From NCBI GenBank assembly GCA_045639255.1, contig JAZUCT010000035.1:1-13189 (forward strand): a DNA stretch of 13,189 bases, written 5' to 3'. The DNA is from JAZUCT01 sp045639255 (lineage in GTDB: Bacteria; Bacillota; Clostridia; Christensenellales; UBA1242). Position 1 is the first letter of the stretch; the number at the start of each line of letters is the position of its first letter. The notes under the pieces were generated by a model. That model was given only the letters and a program-made list of their open reading frames with translations, searched no databases and was not told the origin of the DNA. This document shows positions 1 through 7,199 of the stretch, one piece after another. Made by a program: the position numbers and the translations under genes.

Positions 1-1875
1 TTTACTGTTCGTGAAGTTAATTTAACATCAATAACAGTTAATCAACCTCAAAACGATAACTATATTCAAGATATTTATTTATATGAAACTTTAAACTTAA
101 CTTACGAAGATTTAGGTTTAACTTTAACACCTGAAAGTGCAAGCGGATTAAACAGCAATGATATGAGTGAAAGGTTTGACGATGTAATTTTAACCGCAAT
201 AAAAGGAACCAGCCATGATGATAATGGTGAAGTTCTTGATATAAAAGATTATTGCGATGCACACGGCAACAGAATTGGTTGGAGCATTAAAGCCTTAAAA
301 TATCAAGATAGAATCGTTAACAAAACAGCACTTAAATTCACAATCACAAGAAATGGAACTGATGAAGAAGATATTCTTCAAACAACCCTTGCAATTAATA
401 TTAAAGAAAATAAAATTGTAGATGGTTCGTTTGTGTTAACATCAGGAAGCATTGTTGATGAATCAAAATACACAACAAATCTTAATTTTTTCACTTATCA
501 AAACACAAAACAAAATGAAACAGTTACAGAAAATATTGTAAAAGATTCATTTGATTTAAAACAAACAACAAATATTGAATTTAATATGGAAAACAAGCCT
601 AAATATTGCACAGTTCGATATTTTGTTAAGGATTTCGATAAGTTGGATTATGAAAACAGAGTTATTGAATATAACAAAGAAACCGGTGAAATTGAAGATG
701 GAATAATTATCATTCTAAGTGAAGGAAGTGTTCAAATTGAAGCAAAAGCACTTAAAACAGATGAAAATGGCGAAATTGTTTACGATAACGAAGATAATTA
801 TAAAGTTATTGCAACAGCAAATTCAACTTCTGGCAGTGGAATAAGCACACCATTAACAATAAATGTTGTTGAAAAATTAACAAATGTTTCACTTAAAATT
901 GATGAAAACGAAAAACCAATTTTTGTTGATGCCGAAAATAAAATTTTTAGGGAATCTCAAACAATTAAAATTCAAATTGAATCGTTTGATTTTTCAAGTG
1001 AAGAAGTTGATGGTTTAAGAAAAGAATATCAAAGTTTAAAACTTATTGAAATGTTAAAAAATAACAAGTTAGAATTTGTTATTGATAATGCTGAAAAATT
1101 TGAAAATATTGGCATTTCATATAATATTTTAACAATTGAACAAAACAAAGAAATAATCAGTGCAGAATTATATATTCCAAGCGCAGATTTTAAACCTCTA
1201 AATAACAATGTGCCACAATTATTACAAAAAGATATAACTTTCAAACTGCAATTAACCGAAGCAGCAAAAGAAGAATATGGTTTGCAAGCTAACAACTTTA
1301 AAGCAGGAGAACTAAAAATAGATATTCAAACTGCAAGGCCAAAATATATAACTTTAACAACAAACGCAAATGTTGAAAATATTTATGCTGATAAAAATGG
1401 TGAAGAAGCAAAATTTAATTCAGTTAATATTGTTAAATATGTTCAAGGAAAATGGGTTGTTGGTGGTGGAGAAGAAACCGATAAACTTGAAGTTTATGCA
1501 CAATTCGACCCACTTGAAACAGCAGTTACAGAAGTTAAAATTGAATCAAGCGATGAATCACTTTTAACAATAAATAATGATAGTGCAAGCATCAATTTTG
1601 ATTCTTTAGAAGCTGAAACAAGAAAAAATAACAGTGAAAATGGTGAATGGGATTATAAATATCTATATAGATATCAACTAAACTTACAAAATCCAGCATC
1701 ACTTCAAGGTTACACCACAGTTTATCTTAACGGAACAGACTATAAATATATTGGCCAAGTTACATTAACTTTCACATCAACTGACACAACTTATAAAGAT
1801 GAAACTGACAACACTCGTGATGTATTTGAAGAAATAACATTCTACCTAATTGCAGCAATTCCTTCAACAACTTAG
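1..1875 (+). CDS. Large beta-rich, probably surface or secreted protein with Ig-like (Big-type) modules, 5' partial
   Basis: The frame is open from base 1, so this is the C-terminal 624 residues of a longer protein; the ATG at 163 is internal and has no ribosome binding site. The sequence is rich in Thr, Ser, Asn, Glu and Lys, with many short alternating hydrophobic stretches typical of beta sandwiches. Several segments resemble bacterial Ig-like modules: a VxLTSITV-type start near residue 5, another near KLTNVSLKI, and a last one with an ESSDESLLTI stretch, like the WSSSDPSVATV region of Big_2 domains. There are only two cysteines. No membrane segment, LPxTG sorting motif or SLH domain is visible at the C terminus, which ends AAIPSTT, so any anchor or signal peptide must lie upstream. 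Role is inferred: an extracellular structural or adhesive protein. Domain assignment is tentative; reading frame and stop are certain. Confidence 0.75.
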   Translation, partial: FTVREVNLTSITVNQPQNDNYIQDIYLYETLNLTYEDLGLTLTPESASGLNSNDMSERFDDVILTAIKGTSHDDNGEVLDIKDYCDAHGNRIGWSIKALKYQDRIVNKTALKFTITRNGTDEEDILQTTLAINIKENKIVDGSFVLTSGSIVDESKYTTNLNFFTYQNTKQNETVTENIVKDSFDLKQTTNIEFNMENKPKYCTVRYFVKDFDKLDYENRVIEYNKETGEIEDGIIIILSEGSVQIEAKALKTDENGEIVYDNEDNYKVIATANSTSGSGISTPLTINVVEKLTNVSLKIDENEKPIFVDAENKIFRESQTIKIQIESFDFSSEEVDGLRKEYQSLKLIEMLKNNKLEFVIDNAEKFENIGISYNILTIEQNKEIISAELYIPSADFKPLNNNVPQLLQKDITFKLQLTEAAKEEYGLQANNFKAGELKIDIQTARPKYITLTTNANVENIYADKNGEEAKFNSVNIVKYVQGKWVVGGGEETDKLEVYAQFDPLETAVTEVKIESSDESLLTINNDSASINFDSLEAETRKNNSENGEWDYKYLYRYQLNLQNPASLQGYTTVYLNGTDYKYIGQVTLTFTSTDTTYKDETDNTRDVFEEITFYLIAAIPSTT

Positions 1876-1876
1876 T

Positions 1877-1910
1877 AAAATAAAAGAATGCTTAGGCATT
1901 CTTTTATTTT
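1877..1910 (+). terminator. Hairpin terminator after the surface-protein gene
   Basis: Two perfectly complementary 15-base arms (1877-1891 and 1896-1910) flank a TTAG loop. The core is AAAGAATGC/GCATTCTTT, with an A-run before and a T-run after, so it can also act in the opposite direction. It starts one base after the stop codon and isolates the upstream gene from the acyltransferase gene. Confidence 0.9.
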
Positions 1911-1913
1911 TAT

Positions 1914-1942
1914 TTGTAAATAATTTAAATTAATGTTATCAT
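1914..1942 (+). promoter_or_regulatory. Candidate sigma-A promoter for the acyltransferase operon
   Basis: TTGTAA (4/6 match to the -35 consensus) and TATCAT (5/6 match to -10) are separated by 17 bases, directly behind the terminator at 1877-1910. The predicted start point falls at about 1949, on the edge of the ribosome binding site, giving a very short untranslated leader. That makes the call uncertain. Confidence 0.35.
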
Positions 1943-1960
1943 AATTGCAAGGAGATAAAA

Positions 1961-3331
1961 ATGCTTACAATTAAGCAATTATTTAAACAAAGCAAACAAT
2001 ATAAGCGTGCAATAAACATAAAAAAAACCCGAAAACAAAGCAAACTTCTTGCGGAAAAAGAAAATCAAGAAGAGTGGTATAAGTTAGATAATGCTGGGCT
2101 TATTTTTCCAGCAATTCAACAAAGTTCTTGGAACACTGTTTTCAGGGTAAGTGCCTATTTATTTGAAAAAGTTAATCCAACGGTTTTGGAACAAGCAGTT
2201 AACGAAGTTATTAAAAGGTTTCCAGCTTTTAATGTAACACTTAAACGAGGGTTATTTTGGTATTACTTTCAACAAATAAACAAACATATTGAAGTAACCG
2301 AAGAATATACTTCACCTTGTAAAGCAATTCCATTAACAAAATCAAAACCACTTTTCAGAGTGCTTTATTTCAATAAAAAAATATCAATCGAATTTTTTCA
2401 CTCATTAACCGATGGAAGAAGTGGTTTAATTTTTCTTAACACAATTCTTTCAAAATATTTTAATTTGTTAGGCCATAAAATCAATTTAAATAATCTTCCA
2501 ATTTCATACCTAGATTCTCCACAACCAGAAGAGTGGGAAGATGCTTTTGATAAACATTCAGACCTTAAAGAAAAGGCATCAAGGAAAGAAAAGAAAGGCT
2601 ATCAACTTGCAGGCGAAACAAATAAAAATAAACAACTTAAAGTTATAAGCCTTATAATGAACAGCAACGAAATAAAAATCATTGCAAAAAATAAATATAA
2701 TTGTTCTATTCAAGAGTTTTTATGTGGAGTTGTTATAAATGCCTTACAAACTGAACAACTGTCATATAACCCCAAAAAAACAAAACCAGTTAAGCTTTCA
2801 GTTGCGTGTGACTTACGCAAATTTTTTCCTACAAAAACATTAAGGAATTTTGCAAATGTAATCAATTTTGGAACAAATGAAGGCGATAGGGAACTTTCGC
2901 TTGAACAATGCATTGAACTTGCAAAACAAGGCATGAGTTTGTTCACAAAAGATAATTTTATGAAAATAAACAACACAAATGTTGCCGATCAAAAAAATAT
3001 TTTCATAAGGCTTGTTCCACTGTTTATAAAAAATTGGGTTATGAATTTGGTATATTTCCAAAGCAGTGAAAAGGGATTTGCTTGTCCATTTTCAAACCTA
3101 GGAATTGTTAACGATGGTGGTGAATTTAATGGGCTAGTTGATAAATATGATTTTATTGTTGGTTCGTTTAAGTTTAACAAGTTTGCAACAACCGTAATAA
3201 CTTATAACAACAAATTAAATCTTACATTCAGTTTAAAAATTAATTCAACATCAATTGTAAAACAAGTTACCGATATATTGATTAAACACGGCATTGATAT
3301 ATATATTGAAAGCAATATAAACAATAAATAA
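1961..3331 (+). CDS. Condensation-domain / alcohol acetyltransferase-like acyltransferase
   Basis: A 456-residue CoA-dependent acyltransferase-fold protein. The key motif HSLTDG at residues 147-152 is an exact HxxxDG, where the histidine is the general base in condensation domains, chloramphenicol acetyltransferase relatives and alcohol acetyltransferases. Other family features are the substrate-side region near residues 50-100 (pairing, KRFPAF) and a VACDLRKFFPTKTLRNF segment in the C-terminal half, typical of the alcohol acetyltransferase branch. The first 35 residues are very basic. No carrier-protein or adenylation domain is attached, so a stand-alone acyl transfer is more likely than peptide synthesis; the substrate is unknown. 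The start is supported by AAGGAG at 1949-1954, six bases before ATG. It is followed after 16 bases by the DUF6320-type membrane protein, its probable functional partner. Confidence 0.82.
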   Translation: MLTIKQLFKQSKQYKRAINIKKTRKQSKLLAEKENQEEWYKLDNAGLIFPAIQQSSWNTVFRVSAYLFEKVNPTVLEQAVNEVIKRFPAFNVTLKRGLFWYYFQQINKHIEVTEEYTSPCKAIPLTKSKPLFRVLYFNKKISIEFFHSLTDGRSGLIFLNTILSKYFNLLGHKINLNNLPISYLDSPQPEEWEDAFDKHSDLKEKASRKEKKGYQLAGETNKNKQLKVISLIMNSNEIKIIAKNKYNCSIQEFLCGVVINALQTEQLSYNPKKTKPVKLSVACDLRKFFPTKTLRNFANVINFGTNEGDRELSLEQCIELAKQGMSLFTKDNFMKINNTNVADQKNIFIRLVPLFIKNWVMNLVYFQSSEKGFACPFSNLGIVNDGGEFNGLVDKYDFIVGSFKFNKFATTVITYNNKLNLTFSLKINSTSIVKQVTDILIKHGIDIYIESNINNK

Positions 3332-3347
3332 AAGGAGGGGGTAGAGA

Positions 3348-4022
3348 ATGAAAAATTATTGTAAAACATGTTCAGTTTCAATGGATCAGCACATATCAAA
3401 TTGTCCATTATGTGGCAAGTGTGTAAGTGTTAAAGAAAAAAATATTGTTTTAACTGAAACAAGCACATATCCAAGTTTGCATAATGAAAACAATAAAAGC
3501 TCATCAATAAAAATAATTTCATTCATAATTTTCCTTGCAACTTTAACTTTTTTTGCTCTTGAATTTTTCATAACAAACAAAATCAATCTTTCTTTCTATG
3601 CTTTGGCTACATTCATACTAATTAATTTTTCAGTTATAATTCCAATTAAGCATAATTTTTCATTTTCAACCAGTGGATTATTTGCATTTGTTTGTTTGCA
3701 ACTTTTCTTGTTATTCATTGAACTTTATTCCAACACTTTTGGTTGGGCAGTTAATTATGCTATGCCATTTATTGCTCTTGCATATTCAATCTATAACGGA
3801 GTTCTTATTGTGGCAAAAGGATACATTAATTTTGAATATTATTTACCAGTGCTTGTATCTGCAATAGTTTCAACTGTTCTTTTGCTTGTTAATTATTTAC
3901 ATTCTTGGGTTTACTGGCCAAGCCTATCTGCATTTTTGTTTGGTTGGATTGTTGTTTTTTTAACAACATTTATAAAATATAAGCGTTTAAAAAAATCAAT
4001 GCAAAAAAAATTTCATTTTTAA
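3348..4022 (+). CDS. Zinc-ribbon six-helix membrane protein (DUF6320 type)
   Basis: A 224-residue protein. The N terminus carries a zinc-ribbon-like set of cysteines: C5 and C8, then C19, C22 and C25 (Cx2C, ten residues, Cx2C). A charged linker (about 26-53) leads to six hydrophobic segments at roughly 54-75, 80-100, 107-126, 133-157, 163-183 and 188-209, and a basic tail ends in KKFHF. This architecture and its place next to a stand-alone condensation/alcohol acetyltransferase gene match the DUF6320 family of Firmicutes (recalled, not searched). A very strong ribosome binding site (AAGGAGG within 3332-3341) precedes the ATG. A role as membrane partner of the acyltransferase is inferred from co-location only; the family has no established biochemical function that I know of. 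Confidence 0.75.
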   Translation: MKNYCKTCSVSMDQHISNCPLCGKCVSVKEKNIVLTETSTYPSLHNENNKSSSIKIISFIIFLATLTFFALEFFITNKINLSFYALATFILINFSVIIPIKHNFSFSTSGLFAFVCLQLFLLFIELYSNTFGWAVNYAMPFIALAYSIYNGVLIVAKGYINFEYYLPVLVSAIVSTVLLLVNYLHSWVYWPSLSAFLFGWIVVFLTTFIKYKRLKKSMQKKFHF

Positions 4023-4023
4023 T

Positions 4024-4052
4024 TTGACAATATTATTTTAATTTATTATATT
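4024..4052 (+). promoter_or_regulatory. Sigma-A promoter for the 188-residue protein gene
   Basis: A perfect TTGACA at 4024-4029, then a 17-base spacer, then TATATT (5/6) at 4047-4052. It begins two bases after the stop of the preceding gene. The start point would lie near 4059, just ahead of the AAAGGGG ribosome binding site (4061-4067). Confidence 0.75.
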
Positions 4053-4076
4053 ATTTTTATAAAGGGGTTTTATATT

Positions 4077-4643
4077 ATGAATTTTCAAGGTATATATGAA
4101 AAAGAACAATTTTTAAAGAAAAGTTTGCAAGAACAAAAAGAAGTTATTGATTTTATTGATAAAGTTTTCATGGCTGATGCTAAATCAACAACAGCAGATA
4201 AATTAATGCTTTTATTTGCCGAAGCAGAAAAAAATAATATTCCTGTTATTGATTATCTTTCTAAACTATATTATGAAAACGATGAAGATGGAGTTGATGC
4301 AAATTTATATTTTGCAACTTGTTTGGCTCTTATTGCAAGTGCAAATGGCTCAAAAATTGCATCTAACCGCATAAGAAGTTTGTTATATCCAGCATACCAA
4401 TATGTTATTTCTCATATCGACAAAATTTCTTTATATGATATGTATAACTTAACAGATGAAACTTGTGAAGAATTCATAATGTCGCATGTTGCATCAGTTC
4501 TTGTGTTTGAATTAAAACTTAACATCAAAGATGTTTTGGATATGCGCACACACCTTAAAGATTATGATGATATGATGGTTCTTGACCTTGAAGATGCAAG
4601 GGAAGAAAAGCTTGAAAAAATGGTTGCATACCTAGGTTTATAA
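4077..4643 (+). CDS. Conserved-looking hypothetical protein, helical and acidic
   Basis: A 188-residue protein that I do not recognise. It has no signal peptide or membrane helix and looks cytosolic and largely alpha-helical, with amphipathic repeats of Leu, Ile, Glu and Lys. The N terminus (about 1-35) is a charged helix with coiled-coil character. The middle contains an EDGVDANLYFATCLALIASANG segment-type hydrophobic helix, and the C terminus is very acidic (DYDD, DLEDAREE). It stands as a single-gene transcription unit: consensus promoter at 4024-4052, AAAGGGG ribosome binding site nine bases before the ATG, and a long hairpin terminator two to three bases after the stop. Such tight packaging and ordinary codon use argue that it is a genuine, well-expressed gene. 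No function can be assigned from sequence alone. Confidence 0.8.
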   Translation: MNFQGIYEKEQFLKKSLQEQKEVIDFIDKVFMADAKSTTADKLMLLFAEAEKNNIPVIDYLSKLYYENDEDGVDANLYFATCLALIASANGSKIASNRIRSLLYPAYQYVISHIDKISLYDMYNLTDETCEEFIMSHVASVLVFELKLNIKDVLDMRTHLKDYDDMMVLDLEDAREEKLEKMVAYLGL

Positions 4644-4646
4644 ATT

Positions 4647-4682
4647 AAAAAAAAGCAAATATTGAATATTTGCTTTTTTTTT
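4647..4682 (+). terminator. Hairpin terminator, probably bidirectional
   Basis: Arms of eight A plus GCAAATATT (4647-4663) and AATATTTGC plus a T-run (4665-4682) form a long perfect inverted repeat around a single G. In practice the loop would be about five bases. It separates the 188-residue protein gene from spoVT. Confidence 0.9.
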
Positions 4683-4713
4683 GTTCACACTAACATAAAA
4701 GGGGAGTGTGATA

Positions 4714-5253
4714 ATGAAAGCAACAGGCATAGTTCGAAAAGTTGATGAACTTGGAAGAATAGTTTTACCAAAAGATATAAGGCGAAGTTTAAATTTAAAA
4801 GTGGGAACACCGCTTGAAATTTTTGTTAAAGAAAACACATTGGTTTTAAAAGAATATTCGCAACTTCAAAATTTGCAAGAAAAAGCAACAGATGTTTGTG
4901 AATGCTTATATAAAACTTTGGAATGCGATGTTTTTGCAACTGATATGAATAATGTTATAACTTGTTTTGGAAAAATAAAAAGTGAAATTCTTAATGAAAA
5001 AATTTCATCACTTCTTATTAAAATAATTGAAGAAAGAAAAGTTGTTATACATAATAAATTAAATAATCAAAACAAAAGTTTGGTGCTGGGTGCAGAGTTA
5101 AATGCTGAATCAATAATTGTATGCCCAATTATTGTTAACAGCGATTGCATAGGCAGCATTGTTTGTGTAAGTTCAAATAAAGAATTTTCACCATCAGATG
5201 CAAAATGTGTTTCTGCATTAAATTGTTTATTATGCAAAAATTGTGAGTTATGA
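4714..5253 (+). CDS. spoVT: Stage V sporulation protein T, AbrB-family transcription regulator
   Basis: SpoVT is a DNA-binding regulator that tunes forespore gene expression in spore-formers. Residues 1-50 form a swapped-hairpin SpoVT/AbrB domain with the near-invariant stretches MKATGIVRKVDELGR, VLPKDIRRSL and GTPLEIFV. Residues about 57-175 correspond to the GAF-like domain, and the tail is unusually cysteine-rich (CVSALNCLLCKNCEL). I start at ATG 4714, not GTG 4708: ATG gives MKATG, the exact SpoVT family start, and lies seven bases after GGGGAG (4701-4706). The resulting 179 residues match the roughly 178 of Bacillus subtilis SpoVT. The stop overlaps the next gene start by four bases (ATGA at 5250), implying translational coupling. 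No convincing sigma-G promoter is visible upstream. Confidence 0.93.
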   Translation: MKATGIVRKVDELGRIVLPKDIRRSLNLKVGTPLEIFVKENTLVLKEYSQLQNLQEKATDVCECLYKTLECDVFATDMNNVITCFGKIKSEILNEKISSLLIKIIEERKVVIHNKLNNQNKSLVLGAELNAESIIVCPIIVNSDCIGSIVCVSSNKEFSPSDAKCVSALNCLLCKNCEL

Positions 5254-6782
5254 AGTTAAAACAAACCTTTTTTTCAAGTGCATTAATTCTTTCAGTTGCT
5301 GGAATAATTTGCAAGGCACTTGGTGCATTTTCAAAAATTCCACTTTCAAACATTTTAACTGGTGAAGGAATAGGAATTTATCAACTTATATTTCCACTTT
5401 ATTCATTGCTTCTTTTAATATCATCATCTGGAATTCCAATTGCAATTTCAAAAATAATAAGCCAAAACAAAAATTGTGCAACTCAAATAGCAAAATATGC
5501 TTTAAAATTCACATTCATAATGGCGGTTGTTTTATCAGTTGCTGTTATGTTTTTTTCAAATGCAATTGCAAATATTCAAGGAAATTCTTTGGCTTCGTGG
5601 GCATATATTGTTATTTCGCCAGCAATATTATTTGTTGCTTTGATTTCTGTTTATCGTGGTTATTTTCAAGGTTTACAAAATTTCACCCCCACCGCATTAA
5701 GCCAAATAATTGAACAAGTTTCCAAAGTTGCAATAAGCATTATTCTTGCAATTATTTTTAAACCGTTTGGCGTTATATATTCTGTTGTTGGTGCAGTTGC
5801 AGGCATAACTATATCTGAATTATTTGCATTTATTTATTTACTTGTATTATATAAGAAAAATGTTCGTAAATTAAACAATATTTTAAACAAAGAAATTAAC
5901 AAGGTTGAACTAAGAAAACTTTTAATAAAAACAGCACTGCCAATAACTGCGGTTTCTGTGTTATTGCCATTGTTAAGCCTTATTGACAGTGTTATGTTTA
6001 TGCAAGGATTAAAATTGTGGAATTATTCCACAAGCCTTATAACCAGCATGTATGGGGTTGAAAGCGGTATTATAAGTGCATTGCTTAATTTTCCACTTGT
6101 TGTTTCTGCGTCGCTTTCAAGTTGTTTAATTCCGCTTATTTCAAGCAACACAAATGACGAAAAAAATTGTTGCCTAGCATTCAAACTTCAAACTTTTATA
6201 ATTTTACCAATTATTGTTTTTTACATGTTTTTTTCAAAACAAATTTTATCTTTTTTATTTGGTGGGGCATTAATAAACAATCAATTTAATTTATTTGAAT
6301 ATGCACGCATAATGCTTGTGTTAACAAGTGTAAGCATGTTTTATATTGGCATTATGCAAATTTCAACCGCAATATTGCAAGCCAAAAACAATTTATGGTT
6401 TCCACTTATTATATATTTTATTGCTGGCGTTTTAAAAATAACATTAAATGCAATCATAATTAACATTCCAAAAGTTAACATTTATTGCATCAGTATATCA
6501 AGTGTTATAATGTATTTTTTAATTTCATTGTTACTTCTAATAAAAGTTAAAAAATATTTTAATTTTAAATTCAGTTATGTTCAAAACATATTGTTTCCAA
6601 TTGCAATTTTAACAATTATTGCATGTTTAATATCTGTAAATATAAATTCAAATTTTCTAACTCTTATTGTGGGTGGAACACTTTTTGTTCTTGTTCCATA
6701 TGCACTTATGCTTATTCTTGGGTTTTTTGAAAAAACAGAACTTTCTTTTATAAAGTTTAAAAAGAAAAAATTTAATCAATAA
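5250..6782 (+). CDS. SpoVB/YabM/MurJ-like polysaccharide flippase (MOP superfamily)
   Basis: A 510-residue integral membrane protein with about 14 hydrophobic segments, the usual size of SpoVB/YabM-type flippases that move lipid-linked cell-wall or polysaccharide precursors across the membrane. The N-terminal signature is clear: KALGAFSKIPLSN, then GEGIGIYQLIFPLYS, then SSGIPIAISKIIS (residues about 22-70), typical of the family. Residues about 144-152 (YRGYFQGLQ) are also characteristic. The gene overlaps spoVT by four bases and has no clear ribosome binding site of its own, so it is probably translated by coupling. The place right after spoVT is that of yabM in Bacillus subtilis, which favours a YabM-like identity; sequence reading alone cannot separate YabM, SpoVB and MurJ-like paralogues. 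HU follows after 20 bases. Confidence 0.88.
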   Translation: MKLKQTFFSSALILSVAGIICKALGAFSKIPLSNILTGEGIGIYQLIFPLYSLLLLISSSGIPIAISKIISQNKNCATQIAKYALKFTFIMAVVLSVAVMFFSNAIANIQGNSLASWAYIVISPAILFVALISVYRGYFQGLQNFTPTALSQIIEQVSKVAISIILAIIFKPFGVIYSVVGAVAGITISELFAFIYLLVLYKKNVRKLNNILNKEINKVELRKLLIKTALPITAVSVLLPLLSLIDSVMFMQGLKLWNYSTSLITSMYGVESGIISALLNFPLVVSASLSSCLIPLISSNTNDEKNCCLAFKLQTFIILPIIVFYMFFSKQILSFLFGGALINNQFNLFEYARIMLVLTSVSMFYIGIMQISTAILQAKNNLWFPLIIYFIAGVLKITLNAIIINIPKVNIYCISISSVIMYFLISLLLLIKVKKYFNFKFSYVQNILFPIAILTIIACLISVNINSNFLTLIVGGTLFVLVPYALMLILGFFEKTELSFIKFKKKKFNQ

Positions 6783-6802
6783 TAATTGCAAGGGGGAATA
6801 AA

Positions 6803-7066
6803 ATGAATAAAAATTTAATTATAAAAGAAATTTCAAAAAGCACAACGCTTTCACAAAAAGATTGCAAACTTTGTTTAAACGCTTTTATTGATATAGTTAA
6901 TAATTCATTAAGAAGTGGTGATATTGTTAACATAAACGGATTTGGTAAATTCGATATAAAAACAAGAAAAGCAAGAGTTGGCTTTAATCCAAAAACAATG
7001 CAGAAAATAATAATACCAAATAAAAACATTGTTAAATTTAAAGCATATAAGAATATAATTGGATAA
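6803..7066 (+). CDS. hup: DNA-binding protein HU
   Basis: An 87-residue histone-like protein that bends and compacts DNA as a dimer. The N-terminal helices (1-40) are followed by the HU signature INGFGKF (44-50). The beta arm is basic (KTRKAR, 53-58) and reaches N62-P63, the proline that intercalates in DNA. Compared with the usual GRNPxTG arm tip, the arginine is Phe61 and the final glycine is Met66, a mild departure. The protein is slightly shorter than the standard 90 residues at its C terminus. AAGGGGG (6790-6796) precedes the ATG by six bases. Probably co-transcribed with spoVT and the flippase; in Clostridia HU commonly sits in this neighbourhood, there usually after mazG, which is missing here. 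Confidence 0.93.
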   Translation: MNKNLIIKEISKSTTLSQKDCKLCLNAFIDIVNNSLRSGDIVNINGFGKFDIKTRKARVGFNPKTMQKIIIPNKNIVKFKAYKNIIG

Positions 7067-7077
7067 ACATCAAAATT

Positions 7078-7125
7078 AACGCACATGAAAATGCAAAAAA
7101 ACCTTGACATTTTTATGTGCGTTTT
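7078..7125 (+). terminator. Hairpin after hup, likely terminator, overlapping the rplM promoter
   Basis: Arms at 7078-7093 and 7108-7123 pair over 16 positions with one G-T wobble (AACGCACAT is matched by ATGTGCGTT). The loop is 14 bases. The T-run behind it is only four bases, so termination may be incomplete. The -35 box of the next promoter lies at the loop/3' arm junction and the spacer runs through the 3' arm. Confidence 0.65.
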
Positions 7126-7132
7126 GTATAAT
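7104..7132 (+). promoter_or_regulatory. Consensus sigma-A promoter of the rplM-rpsI operon
   Basis: A perfect TTGACA (7104-7109), a 17-base spacer and a perfect TATAAT (7127-7132): a 12/12 consensus vegetative promoter. Transcription should begin near 7139, leaving a leader of about 108 bases before rplM. Confidence 0.92.
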
Positions 7133-7146
7133 TTATTGATTCGATT

Positions 7147-7199
7147 ATTAAAAGGTTGTTTGGCAAACTAGCCCTTTGCAAATTCAAACAAATTTTAAT
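7147..7199 (+). ncRNA. Structured 5' leader of rplM, candidate ribosomal protein L13 leader
   Basis: Within the leader, TTGTTTG (7156-7162) pairs with CAAACAA (7185-7191). Directly inside it GCAAA (7163-7167) pairs with TTTGC (7175-7179) around the loop CTAGCCC, with a five-base bulge AAATT (7180-7184) on the 3' side. Outside, ATTAAAA (7147-7153) pairs with TTTTAAT (7193-7199) after a GG/A internal mismatch. A stacked stem of about 19 pairs just before rplM fits the known Firmicutes L13 leader class, by which excess L13 is thought to repress its own operon. The identity is inferred from position and pairing; I did not compare it to a covariance model. Confidence 0.65.

Noticed and set aside
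163..165. ATG as the start of the first protein
   Set aside because: The same frame is open back to base 1, there is no ribosome binding site, and the upstream residues continue the beta-rich pattern, so the gene is 5' partial.
1029..1295. Open frame on the minus strand inside the surface-protein gene
   Set aside because: It lies wholly within a clear gene, has no ribosome binding site and matches no recognisable family; typical antisense shadow in AT-rich DNA.
4663..4698. Possible sigma-G promoter for spoVT (TGAATA at 4663 with CATAAA at 4694)
   Set aside because: The boxes are 25 bases apart instead of about 17-18, and TGAATA lies within the terminator palindrome.
5474..5713. Cysteine-rich open frame inside the flippase gene
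   Set aside because: It is the out-of-frame reading of codons for a hydrophobic protein; the flippase frame has clear family motifs.
6772..7110. Minus-strand frame opposite hup
   Set aside because: It is the antisense of a well-supported HU gene and its hairpin, with no ribosome binding site.
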